DNA of 64,000 nt, taken from Nannocystis bainbridge. Its GTDB lineage: Bacteria > Myxococcota_A > Polyangia > Nannocystales > Nannocystaceae. The stretch lies in assembly GCF_028368995.1 (NCBI RefSeq), contig NZ_JAQNDL010000004.1, forward strand, positions 504,001 through 568,000. Direction: 5' to 3'. A program made the translations under genes and the position numbers. The notes under the pieces are model-generated. The model ran no database searches. It was not told the origin of the DNA and saw only the letters and a list, made by a program, of their open reading frames with translations. Below are positions 45,824-53,541 of the stretch, in pieces; position 1 is the stretch's first letter, and each line of letters starts with the position of its first letter.

Positions 45824-45974
45824 GACCGGACGCTCGAGAGTGCGACGAACCGCCGGTCGCCGCAAGCGGGCCGGCGACCTCAGGCGGAGGGTGCTGCGGA
45901 GGCGGGGGCCGGTGTGAGGGCCGGCGGCGATGGCGCTGGATGCGGGGCAGGGGAGCCGAGCGGGTGGGGTTCAT

Positions 45975-46030
45975 GCTGTCTATTGCGACATGTCTAAAAG
46001 GGCATGGTCATAAGGACATGTTGAAAGTCA
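45975..46030. repeat. 14-bp tandem array (4 units)
   Basis: Units lie at 45975 (gctgtctattgcga), 45989 (catgtctaaaaggg), 46003 (catggtcataagga) and 46017 (catgttgaaagtca). The 343-bp gap 45805-46147 otherwise shows no gene. Confidence 0.85.
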
Positions 46031-46147
46031 AGAGGCGAGGGCGACGCCCCTGCAAGACGAAGAGGATGGCGACCTCGCCGCGGGTCGTCCAGCGCATCGG
46101 GGCGTAGAGGCGAAGGGCGCCGACGCGGACCTCGTGGAAGGGATCTG

Positions 46148-47683
46148 TCACTTGCGGCGGCGGCGACGAAGCAGCGGCAGAAGCCAGGCCAGGGCCGGGC
46201 TGCCGGTGCGGCAGCCGCCGCAGGCGTCGTCGCCGGGCGGGTCGGACTCGCCGGCGGTGTCGGACTCGCCCGGATCGTCGCCGGTGCTCGAATCATCACC
46301 GGTGCTGTCGCCGCTGCTCTCGTCGCCGGTGGTCTCGGGCGCGGGCAGTGGTTCGACGCAGGCGAGCCCGTCGCGGGTGTCCGCGGCGCACAGGTGGGCG
46401 CGGATCGACATGTCCGAGAGGACAGGGTTGACGACGGCCAGCCAGTAGCCGCCGGCGGGCAGCTCGGCGAGGATCCGCGGCTCGGGTTCGGCGCCGTCCC
46501 AGGCGAGCGCCTCCGGCTCGACGGGGCCGTCGGCCGCGCCGCCGGCGACCGCCTGAAGCGTGAACTCGAGGCCGGGCGCGGGCGCGGCGAGGCCGAACCA
46601 CAGCGGGCCGCCGGGGTGGTCGAGGCGGTAGTAGCGGGCGGTCAGCGAGAAGAAGCGGTCGTCGTCGGCGAGCGGGAACACCTCCTGTTCGGCGGCCACG
46701 CCCGCGAGCTCGGCGGCGTACGGGTGGCTGTCGCGGGCGCCGGCGTGCTCGCCGGTGGCGAGGTTCCAGGCGGCGAACTCGAGCCAGGCCGGGCGCAGGT
46801 CGTCGGCGTGCGCCTGCAGCAGCCCGGCGATCGCGGCCGGCAGCTCGGCGGCGCCGCCGATCTGCAGCAGGGCGTCGACGAACTCGGGGCCGCGGCGGGC
46901 GATCAGGAAATCCCACCACAGCCCGGTGCCGTAAGCGAAGCTCGGCACCGGACCGGCGGGGGGCTTGAAGAGGGAGCGGCCGGTGTCGGCGAGGTAAGCA
47001 TCGCAGAAGCGCAGGAAATCGCGCGAGTCGGCGCGATAGGACCGCTCGGCCCACACGGCGGTGCCCTCGGAGAACCACACCGGGAGGTCGACGGCGTACG
47101 CGGCCTGGACGGCGTGGAACAGCTCGTGACTGACGACGGTGTCGACGGCCTCCGCGAGGTCGGCGTAGCCGTAGCCGGCGAAATCGTTCTCGAGCACGAG
47201 GTGGCCGGCGCAGGCGTCGGGGTCGCAAGCGTCGTGGCCGAAGTGGCCGTCGGCGGAGCCGCCGAAATCGACGAGGTAGATGTCGAGTGCCTCGCTGCCG
47301 CCGAGCAGGCCGAGGTCGTGCTCGGCCTCGCTGCGCGGGGGCCGGAGGTCAAAGGCGTCGCGGTAGAGCGCGAGCACGGCGGCGGCGGTGTCGGCGACGC
47401 GGACGACGTAGTCGGGCACGCCGTCGCCGTCGAGGTCGGCGAGCGGGACGACGCTGGGGCCGTCGGCGCTGTAGTGGACGCGCAGGCCGCCGCCCGGGTG
47501 ATCGAAAAAGACGAGGCTGTCCTTTGGGTCATACGGCCACAGGCCGCCCTCGGTCGGCCGCTCGGCGCGCGCGAGGCCCGGGACGAGCAGGGCGGCGAGC
47601 AGGGCGGCGAAGCACGCGGGGACCGGCGAGCGAGTGGGACGCGCGCGGCGCTTCGGCTCGACGGCGGAGTGATTTCCACGCAC
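46148..47683 (-). CDS. MXAN_6640-like secreted metalloprotease with MYXO-CTERM-like tail
   Basis: 511 residues from a GTG at 47683. Signal CFAALLAALLVPGLARA; then LADLDGDGVPDYVVRVADT and the zinc motif VSHELFHAVQAAY (about 184) with WFSEGTAVWAER after it, as in the MXAN_6640 family of putative secreted metalloproteases. The C-terminus has a Ser/Thr/Asp/Gly linker, CGGCRTGS, a hydrophobic LAWLLPLL and RRRRRK, the MYXO-CTERM arrangement for lipid-linked surface display. Two 14-bp units lie within (46409-46426). A different start further upstream cannot be excluded. Confidence 0.75.
   Translation of the reverse strand: MRGNHSAVEPKRRARPTRSPVPACFAALLAALLVPGLARAERPTEGGLWPYDPKDSLVFFDHPGGGLRVHYSADGPSVVPLADLDGDGVPDYVVRVADTAAAVLALYRDAFDLRPPRSEAEHDLGLLGGSEALDIYLVDFGGSADGHFGHDACDPDACAGHLVLENDFAGYGYADLAEAVDTVVSHELFHAVQAAYAVDLPVWFSEGTAVWAERSYRADSRDFLRFCDAYLADTGRSLFKPPAGPVPSFAYGTGLWWDFLIARRGPEFVDALLQIGGAAELPAAIAGLLQAHADDLRPAWLEFAAWNLATGEHAGARDSHPYAAELAGVAAEQEVFPLADDDRFFSLTARYYRLDHPGGPLWFGLAAPAPGLEFTLQAVAGGAADGPVEPEALAWDGAEPEPRILAELPAGGYWLAVVNPVLSDMSIRAHLCAADTRDGLACVEPLPAPETTGDESSGDSTGDDSSTGDDPGESDTAGESDPPGDDACGGCRTGSPALAWLLPLLRRRRRK
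46409..46426. repeat. One to two 14-bp family units inside the metalloprotease gene
   Basis: catgtccgagagga at 46409 followed by caggg at 46423. Confidence 0.5.
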
Positions 47684-47880
47684 CCCGAGCGAGTGGCACG
47701 CGACGAGCGCGGGATGCTCGCGCGTCGACGCGAAGGCGAAGTGATTCCTGCGGCTCGTCGAATCGGCGCATGAGTGCTGCGCGGGCATCGTCGCTTCGAC
47801 GGGCGAGCGATGCCCGCGCATCGTCGCTGCTTCGGCCGATGGATCCGCCGTCGCCTCGCGCTCCGCGGCGTCGCGGCGCT

Positions 47881-48792
47881 TCACGGGAGGAAGCTCCAGC
47901 GCCAGGTCATGATCGCCGAGCCCGTGCCCATGGTGCCGTTCTCGTTGCAGTCGGCCTGGCCCTGTTCGTAGTAGGCCTCGATCACCAGCTTGACGGCGCG
48001 ACCGTCGGCGAGGCGGAGGGCGAACGGGAAGCCGGTGGTGGTGACGCAGCCGGTGTAGCCCCACCAGCTGGCCATGCGGTACGCGGGGCTGCCGGGCAGG
48101 CCGGAGCCGTCCTCTTGCAGGGTGCAGGCGTCGTCGTAGTAGCTCTCGGGCGCGAACTCGGCGTCGGGCGGGGCGGCGTCGAGGTCGGCGTACTGGCCGG
48201 CGGGCGCGGCGACGGTGACGCACGACGGGCCCGAGCTGCCGCTGTTGGCGCGGATGCCGAAGCGCTTGGCGGCGATGTCCCAGGCGCCGCTCTCGAGCGC
48301 CGCGACGTCGTCGAGGTCGACCCGCGCGAGGCCGTCGTCGGTGAAGCGGAGGTAGACCCACGGATTCATCGCCGCGGCCATGGTCCCGCCGGCGGAGGCG
48401 TCGAGGGTCGAGACCCAGTCGTCGCCGTCGCGCACGCTGGCGACCTCGGCGTCGCTGACCTTGTCGTCTTGCAGCGACAGGTCCTGGATCGAGGCGTCGA
48501 TGCAGGGGACGGGGGCCAGCGGGCAGGCGTTCGGGTCGACCGGCTCGTCGGTGGTGCCGGGGTCGGTGGTGGTCGGTGGCTCGGCGGTGGTGCCGGTCTC
48601 GGTCGTGGTGCCGGGTTCGGTGGCGGCCGAGCTCTCGTTGCCGGTCTCGGCAGTGCCGCCGGTCCCGGCATCGTTGCCGGTCGCGGCCTCGGTGCCGGTG
48701 CCGGTGTCGGCCGGATCGCCCTGGTCGCCGCAGGCGCCGACGAGCATGGCGAAGAGGATGAGGTGTAACTTGGGACAGGTCGTGAGGGACAT
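47881..48792 (-). CDS. Lipoprotein with HmuY-like domain
   Basis: 303 residues from the ATG at 48792; lipobox MLVGACGD. After a Thr/Glu/Gly linker (about 25-75) a domain with NPWVYLRFTDDGLARVDLDD, GAWDIAAKRFGIRANSGSSGP and SWWGYTGCVTTTG follows. It resembles the HmuY haem-binding fold of surface lipoproteins, where the second segment (WDLAFKRF, NGG) is typical. A haem ABC importer lies immediately upstream on the same strand, which supports a haem or iron role. The first residues MSLTTCPK are encoded by a 14-bp repeat unit pair. Confidence 0.7.
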   Translation of the reverse strand: MSLTTCPKLHLILFAMLVGACGDQGDPADTGTGTEAATGNDAGTGGTAETGNESSAATEPGTTTETGTTAEPPTTTDPGTTDEPVDPNACPLAPVPCIDASIQDLSLQDDKVSDAEVASVRDGDDWVSTLDASAGGTMAAAMNPWVYLRFTDDGLARVDLDDVAALESGAWDIAAKRFGIRANSGSSGPSCVTVAAPAGQYADLDAAPPDAEFAPESYYDDACTLQEDGSGLPGSPAYRMASWWGYTGCVTTTGFPFALRLADGRAVKLVIEAYYEQGQADCNENGTMGTGSAIMTWRWSFLP

Positions 48793-48803
48793 GGGATGCG
48801 CGA
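48776..48803. repeat. 14-bp units carrying the start of the HmuY-like gene
   Basis: caggtcgtgaggga at 48776 and catgggatgcgcga at 48790. The minus-strand ATG at 48792 is part of the palindromic CATG. Confidence 0.8.
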
Positions 48804-48822
48804 TCCTGGTGCGAGGTGATCT

Positions 48823-48899
48823 GAACTTTTGGACAGGTCCCCGGGCCCGACGAGCGGGCGGGCGAGATGAACCTTTGGACAGGTCCCCGGGGACAGGCG
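48823..48899. repeat. 46-bp direct repeat with family units
   Basis: gaacttttggacaggtcccc at 48823 recurs as gaacctttggacaggtcccc at 48869. Each contains one 14-bp unit (48834 and 48880). It lies between the HmuY-like gene and hmuV. Confidence 0.75.
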
Positions 48900-48938
48900 C
48901 GTGGGGCGCGTGCCGCGGCAGGACGGCCGCGGCCACGG

Positions 48939-49748
48939 TCACGCGTGGAGGTCGTCGGGCGGGCGCGGGAGGACGGCGAAGCCGCGGCCCGCGGGCGCGG
49001 GTACGAGGTCGAAGCGGGCGCCGAAGCACGCCTCGAGGCGCTCGGGGGTGAGGACGTCGGCCGGTTCACCGTGGGCGACGCAGCGGCCGGCGTGGAGCAG
49101 GGCGAGGTCGTCGGCGCACTGGCTGGCGGCGCCGAGGTCGTGGAGGACGAGCACGAGGGCGGTGTCGGTGGCGCGCACGAACTGGCGCAGGCGCGCGAGG
49201 ATCCGGACGGCGTGGCCGGGGTCGAGGTTGGCGGTCGGCTCGTCGAGCAGGAGGTAGCGGCGCGGGTGCTCGGGGCTGGGCTCCCAGATCTGGGCGAGCA
49301 CCCGGGCCAGCTGGACGCGCTGCTGCTCGCCGCCGGACAGGGTCGGGGCGAGGCGCTCGGCGAGGTGGGCGACCTCGGCCAGCTCGAGCGCGGCCCAGGC
49401 GATGTCGCGGTCGCGCCGGGTCTCGCCGCGGCCGGGGTGCGGGAGGCGCCCCAGGGTAGCGACCTCGAGCGCGGTCAGCGGGAAGCGCAGGGCGCTGGCC
49501 TGCGGCAGGACGGCCCGCATGCGCGCGAGGGAGGTGGGGTGGACCTGGGCGAGCGGGCGACCGTCGAAGCGCAGCTCGCCGGCGCTGGGGGCCTGCTCGC
49601 CGGCCCAGACGCGCAGCAGGGTCGATTTTCCGGCTCCGCTGGGGCCGACGACGGCGAGCACGCGGGCGCACTCGGCCACGAGCGAGAGGTCGCGCAGGAG
49701 CTCGGCGCGCCCGACGGTGACGCCGATGCGCGAGGCGACCAGGCTCAC
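48939..49748 (-). CDS. hmuV: Haem ABC transporter ATPase HmuV
   Basis: 269 residues from a GTG at 49748. Walker A GPSGAGKSTLLR, Q-loop region VLPQAS, signature LSGGEQQRVQLARVL, Walker B YLLLDEPTANLD and H-loop LVLHDLGAAS. The ending (DVLTPERLEACFGARFDLV) matches HmuV/FecE-type proteins. It powers uptake through HmuU. It is 253 bp from hmuU, and that gap holds 14-bp units. Confidence 0.9.
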   Translation of the reverse strand: MSLVASRIGVTVGRAELLRDLSLVAECARVLAVVGPSGAGKSTLLRVWAGEQAPSAGELRFDGRPLAQVHPTSLARMRAVLPQASALRFPLTALEVATLGRLPHPGRGETRRDRDIAWAALELAEVAHLAERLAPTLSGGEQQRVQLARVLAQIWEPSPEHPRRYLLLDEPTANLDPGHAVRILARLRQFVRATDTALVLVLHDLGAASQCADDLALLHAGRCVAHGEPADVLTPERLEACFGARFDLVPAPAGRGFAVLPRPPDDLHA

Positions 49749-49812
49749 GCGACCTCCGATTGGGGGGCGGCGAAGCGAGGGGGATCGACCTCGGCCCCGG
49801 CGCGCCCGGGCG

Positions 49813-49919
49813 CATGGTCTTCGGGACAGGTCGAGCCGGGCCGCGCGTCGTGCGAGCCCGGGACCGGGGCCGGGCGGGGCGTGCGCATCAGGATGGCCTT
49901 CGGGACAGGTGGGGGCGCG
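49813..49919. repeat. Two pairs of 14-bp units between hmuU and hmuV
   Basis: catggtcttcggga at 49813 and caggtcgagccggg at 49827; gatggccttcggga at 49892 and caggtgggggcgcg at 49906. An AT-rich patch follows at about 49955-50001 (cttcataagtattcagaacc). Confidence 0.75.
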
Positions 49920-50001
49920 ACCGGGGGCGATCGCCTGGGTTCGACCCTTGGTTGCGATCGTTCTTCATAAGTATTCAGAACCAAAGATCTTACGGCGCTG
50001 C

Positions 50002-51054
50002 TCATGCGAACTCCGAGGCGCGCACGCGGGCGAGCAGGGCGAGGAACACCGGGGCGCCGAGCAGCGAGGTCAGGATGCCGACGGGCAGCTCGGCGGGGGC
50101 GAGCATGGTGCGGGCGGCGGCGTCGGCGAACAGCAGCAGGGCGGCGCCGCCGAGCGCGGCCGCGGGGATGAGGACGCGATGGCGCGGACCGACGAGCCCG
50201 CGCAGCAGGTGCGGGACGACCAGACCGACGAAGCCGATGATGCCGGTGAAGGCGACGCACACGCCGACGGCCAGGGCGACCTCGGTGATCACGCGCCGGC
50301 GTAGGCGCTCGACGTCGACGCCGAGGTGGAACGCCTCGGCCTCGCCGAGCAAGAGGGCGTCGAGCTCACGCGCGCGGCGCCACAAGAGGACGCCGGACAG
50401 GCCGACGAGGGGCACGAGGATGAGGCCGACGCTGTGGGTGATGCCGCCGAGCCCGCCGAGCAGCCACAGGCTGAGGTCGCGCAGCTGGCGGTCGTCGGCG
50501 AGGTAGCCGAGCAGGCCGATCGCGGCGCTGGCCAGGGCGCTGACGGCGATGCCGGCGAGCAGCAGGCCGACCACCGAGGTCTGGCCGCGGACCCGGGCGA
50601 GGGCGTGCACGATCCACGTGGCAACGAGCCCGCCGAAAAAGGCGAAGACCGGCTGGGTGAGGCCGCCGGGGAGCACGGGCAAGGCGCGGCCGAGCACGAT
50701 GGCGAGGCCGGCCCCGAGCGCGGCGCCGCTGCTGACGCCGACGAGGCTCGGGTCGGCCAGCGGGTTGCGGAACAGGCCCTGCATGGCGCAGCCGGACACC
50801 GCCAGGCCGGCGCCGACGACCATGGCGCCGAGGGTCCGCGGCAGGCGCAGGGCGGTGAGGATGTAGCGCTCGCTCGGCTCGCAGGTCGGGTCGGGCGAGA
50901 CGAGGCAGCCGACCGCGTGCGCGAGGTCGAGCGGGGCGGCGCCGACGGCCAGCTGCAGCAGCGCGCCGAGGACGACGAGGACGGCGAGGCCCACGAGGAC
51001 CGGGCGCACGCGCCGGGCTGTCCCGGCGGACAGGCTCGCCCGGGCGGCGGTCAC
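50002..51054 (-). CDS. hmuU: Haem ABC transporter permease HmuU (FecCD family)
   Basis: 350 residues from a GTG at 51054. About ten membrane segments; family sequences RLPRTLGAMVVGAGLAVSGCAMQGLFRNPLADPSLVGVSSGA, GIAVSALASAAIGLLGYL, WLLGGLGGITHS, FTGIIGFVGLVVPHLLRGLVGP and the late ELPVGILTSLLGAPVFLALL. It is the inner-membrane channel of a haem or iron-chelate importer together with HmuV and HmuT. The upstream frame stays open through a 14-bp array, but its Arg/Phe-rich translation does not look genuine. Confidence 0.92.
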   Translation of the reverse strand: MTAARASLSAGTARRVRPVLVGLAVLVVLGALLQLAVGAAPLDLAHAVGCLVSPDPTCEPSERYILTALRLPRTLGAMVVGAGLAVSGCAMQGLFRNPLADPSLVGVSSGAALGAGLAIVLGRALPVLPGGLTQPVFAFFGGLVATWIVHALARVRGQTSVVGLLLAGIAVSALASAAIGLLGYLADDRQLRDLSLWLLGGLGGITHSVGLILVPLVGLSGVLLWRRARELDALLLGEAEAFHLGVDVERLRRRVITEVALAVGVCVAFTGIIGFVGLVVPHLLRGLVGPRHRVLIPAAALGGAALLLFADAAARTMLAPAELPVGILTSLLGAPVFLALLARVRASEFA

Positions 51055-51077
51055 ACGGCCGCTCCTGCGCCTGCGGA

Positions 51078-51200
51078 CATGTGCGAACAGACAGGGACCG
51101 CCGAGGACCTGCGCGAAGAGACAGGTGACCGGGACCTGCGCGAAGCGACAGGTGCTCGGCTGAGGCCGGGCCGGGCGCCGGAGCTGCGCGGAGCGACAGG
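51078..51200. repeat. 14-bp array, irregular, between hmuT and hmuU
   Basis: Units lie at 51078 (catgtgcgaacaga), 51092, 51108 (cctgcgcgaagaga), 51122 (13 bp), 51135 (cctgcgcgaagcga), 51149, 51183 (gctgcgcggagcga) and 51197. Confidence 0.75.
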
Positions 51201-51226
51201 CGCGCCGTCGCGGAGGCGGCACCGCG

Positions 51227-52129
51227 TCACGGCGCCGCTCCTTCGCCGAGCTCGGGGTGGAGGGCGACCAGCAGCTCGCGCACGCCCTGGCCGATCCGCG
51301 GGCCGAAGCCGAGCAGCTTGAGGTCGTCGATGGCGACGATCCGCTGGTCGCGGCCGGCGGGCGTCTCGGCCAGGCCGGGGAGGGCGAGCAGGCCCGGGAC
51401 GCCGCCCATGCTCTCGAGGCCGCGGCTCGGCAGGACGACCACGTCGGGCGCGGCGGCGACCACCGCCTCGGCGCTCCACGGCTTCATGCCGGTGAGGGCG
51501 CCGCCCGCGTTCTCGCCAGCGGCGAGGCGCACCAGCTCGGCGCCGGCGGTCTCGCGCCCGGCCACCAGCAGGCGGCCCGGCCCGCGCGCGTAGACGAACA
51601 GGACCCGCGGCCGCGAGGTGACGCGAGCGCGCATGCGGTCGGCCTCGGCCAGGTCGGCCTCGAGCGTGGCGAGCACCGTGGCCGCCGCTTCGGGCCGGCC
51701 GAGCGCGGCGGCGATGGCCGTGATGTTGCCGCGCGCGGCGTCGAGGTTCTCGCCCGACGGCAGCAGCTCGAGGCGGATGCCGGCGCTGCGCAGCTGCTCG
51801 ACCGCGGTGGCCGGACCGGACGCGTCGCTGGCGAGCACCAGGTCCGGCCGGAGCCCGAGCACGCCCTCGGCGGAGAACTGCCGGTAGTAGCCGACCCGCG
51901 GGAGGGCAGCGGCGGTCTCGGGATAGAGGCTCGAGAGGTCGACGCCGACGACGCGATCCCCGGCCCCAAGCGCAAATACCGCTTCGGTGACCGAGCTGCC
52001 GAGGGTGACGATGCGCTGGGGAGCCGTGACCTCGGCCGTCGCGGGGGCTGGACCGTCGCCCGGGGCGGCGCAGGCCGGGAGCAGCACCGCAGCGAGGACG
52101 AGCGAGCGAAGGACGGTCGAGGCGAGCAT
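51227..52129 (-). CDS. hmuT: Haem-binding lipoprotein HmuT
   Basis: 300 residues from the ATG at 52129; lipobox LAAVLLPACA. Periplasmic-binding fold: RIVTLGSSVTEAVFALGAGDRVVGVDLSS, GYYRQFSAEGVLGLRPDLVLASD and SGENLDAARGNITAIAAALG, all close to HmuT haem carriers. It delivers haem to HmuUV. A Fur-type palindrome lies upstream at 52189-52203. The gene order hmuT, hmuU, hmuV then HmuY-like protein gives a whole uptake set except an outer-membrane receptor. Confidence 0.9.
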   Translation of the reverse strand: MLASTVLRSLVLAAVLLPACAAPGDGPAPATAEVTAPQRIVTLGSSVTEAVFALGAGDRVVGVDLSSLYPETAAALPRVGYYRQFSAEGVLGLRPDLVLASDASGPATAVEQLRSAGIRLELLPSGENLDAARGNITAIAAALGRPEAAATVLATLEADLAEADRMRARVTSRPRVLFVYARGPGRLLVAGRETAGAELVRLAAGENAGGALTGMKPWSAEAVVAAAPDVVVLPSRGLESMGGVPGLLALPGLAETPAGRDQRIVAIDDLKLLGFGPRIGQGVRELLVALHPELGEGAAP

Positions 52130-52188
52130 GCAGATCCAGACCGATGACACCGCGAGGCGCGCGGGCCAGAGTGGTGGCTACCACATTT

Positions 52189-52203
52189 TGAAAATGCAAA
52201 TCA
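52189..52203 (-). promoter_or_regulatory. Fur-family operator candidate upstream of hmuT
   Basis: TGAAAATGCAAATCA matches the 7-1-7 Fur consensus TGATAATGATTATCA at 11 of 15 positions, in a strikingly AT-rich patch of an otherwise 70 % GC window, 60 bp before hmuT. Confidence 0.55.
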
Positions 52204-52259
52204 AAGCTAATTTCGTGAGCGAACCGCGCAACTGGGGTGTCACGGCCCTGGAGTTTGGC

Positions 52260-52289
52260 TTGACACGAGATTTTGAAAACTGTTATCAA
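52260..52289 (+). promoter_or_regulatory. Sigma-70 promoter with overlapping Fur/Zur-type box, upstream of rpsD
   Basis: TTGACA at 52260-52265 and TATCAA at 52284-52289, 18 bp apart. The near-perfect palindrome TGAAAACTGTTATCA (52274-52288; half-sites TGAAAAC and TGATAAC) covers the -10 region. Its shape fits Zur or Fur boxes; binding there would block RNA polymerase. Confidence 0.6.
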
Positions 52290-52315
52290 TCCACCCCCTC
52301 GCTCGGAAGCGCACC

Positions 52316-52933
52316 ATGAGTCGTTACACCGGACCCCGTCTCCGCATCCTCCGCCGCCTCGACGTCGACCTCCCGGGTCTGACCGCCAAGTCGCGCGAGA
52401 AGCGGCCCTATCCACCCGGACAGCACGGGCAGGCGCGGCGCAAGCGGCCGTCCGCCTACGGCATGCAGCTCGCCGAGAAGCAGAAGCTCTGCTTCAACTA
52501 CGGCGTCAGCGAGCGGCAGATGCGGCGCCTGTTCGCCGAGGCGATCGCGGCCAAGGGCGTCACCGGTGAAGTGCTGCTCGAGCTGCTCGAGCGCCGCCTC
52601 GACAACGTCGTGTTCCGCTCCGGCCTCGCGCCGACGATCCCCGCGGCGCGGCAGCTCGTGACCCACGGGCACGTCCGCGTCGACGGCCATCGCGTCGACA
52701 TCGCCTCGTTCCGCGTGCGCACCGGCGCCGAGATCACGCTGCGCCCGCGCAGCGTCGACCTCGACATCGTCCAAAAGGCCGTGGGCACGCCGGTCCGCAT
52801 CCCGCTGCCGACGTGGCTCGAGACCGATCTGCCGCAGCGTCGGGTGAAGATGGTCGGCAAGCCGAGCGGCAACTCGGCTCCGTTCGAGCTCGATGTCCAG
52901 CTGGTGGTCGAGTACTACGCCCGCTTCTTCTAG
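52316..52933 (+). CDS. rpsD: 30S ribosomal protein S4, cysteine-free form
   Basis: 205 residues. RYTGPRLRILRRLDVDLPGL, YPPGQHGQARRK, YGVSERQMRRLF and the S4 RNA-binding part RLDNVVFRSGLAPTIPAARQLVTHGHVRVDG are typical of S4, which nucleates 30S assembly. The N-terminal four-Cys zinc site of many S4 proteins is replaced (no Cys in the first 50 residues), so this is the zinc-free form. It stands alone, away from rpsK, rpsM and rpoA, behind a promoter with a Fur/Zur-type box. It may therefore be a second, low-zinc paralogue; if it is the only S4 in the genome that idea fails. The next gene starts 7 bp later. Confidence 0.93.
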   Translation: MSRYTGPRLRILRRLDVDLPGLTAKSREKRPYPPGQHGQARRKRPSAYGMQLAEKQKLCFNYGVSERQMRRLFAEAIAAKGVTGEVLLELLERRLDNVVFRSGLAPTIPAARQLVTHGHVRVDGHRVDIASFRVRTGAEITLRPRSVDLDIVQKAVGTPVRIPLPTWLETDLPQRRVKMVGKPSGNSAPFELDVQLVVEYYARFF

Positions 52934-52940
52934 GAGTGCC

Positions 52941-53345
52941 ATGCCGCGCCCCTCGACCCCCGACAATTCGTTGATGGCGCTGATCGTGCGCCGCTGCGGT
53001 CTCGACGCGGTGGCAGCCGAGCTGCTGCAGCGAATCGAGGCCGCCGCGTGGGACCTCGTCGCCGACGGCGTGACGCCGGACGTGCTGCGCGCGGTGCTCG
53101 CGGTGGTCGCCGACGTGGCACCGGCTCCGGCGGGCCTGCCGTTCCGCGCGCGCCGGCTGCTGCGGAAGTTCGCCCGCGCCCGCGACGCCGGCGTGCCGCC
53201 CGACGTGGTCTCCAGCTTCACCGAGGACGCGCTGCGCATGGCGCTGCTGATCGACGACGCGTTCCACCGCGGCCACGCGCTCGGCCGCGCCGAGGCGACG
53301 ACGCCGATCGAAGACGCGCCGCCGCCCGGGACCTGGCCGCACTGA
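52941..53345 (+). CDS. Hypothetical helical protein downstream of rpsD
   Basis: 134 residues from the ATG at 52941, five bases after GGAG; the ribosome binding site overlaps the rpsD stop, so the two are co-translated. It is mainly helical (LMALIVRRCGLDAVAAELLQ, LLRKFARARDAGVPPDVVSS) with no signal or membrane segment. I recognise no family. Its position suggests control with rpsD. It ends just before a large repeat array. Confidence 0.65.
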   Translation: MPRPSTPDNSLMALIVRRCGLDAVAAELLQRIEAAAWDLVADGVTPDVLRAVLAVVADVAPAPAGLPFRARRLLRKFARARDAGVPPDVVSSFTEDALRMALLIDDAFHRGHALGRAEATTPIEDAPPPGTWPH

Positions 53346-53359
53346 GGCGCAAGCGCACC

Positions 53360-53530
53360 GGATGTCTGAAGGGACATGGCCGCGAGGTCATGTCCCTTTT
53401 GCGTGCATGGTTCACCGAGCCCGAGTCGGATGTCTGAAGGGACATGGCCGCGAGGTCATGTCCCTTCGTGCATGTGCTTCGCATTGGATGTCCGAAGAGA
53501 CATGGCCGCGAGGTCATGTCCCTTCGTGCG
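53360..53530. repeat. Higher-order repeat: three copies of a 14-bp array block
   Basis: The block ggatgtctgaagggacatgg and its continuation (ccgcgaggt, catgtccctt) begins at 53360, 53428 and 53486. Within each, units keep the 14-bp step. The copies are almost identical, so this duplication looks recent. Confidence 0.92.
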
Positions 53531-53541
53531 CCCGGCTCGGG

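Noticed and set aside
51054..51222. Longer HmuU start through the array (CLFAHV-like repeats)
   Set aside because: The extra residues are translations of repeat units, with no match to the FecCD N-terminus; the GTG at 51054 fits family length.
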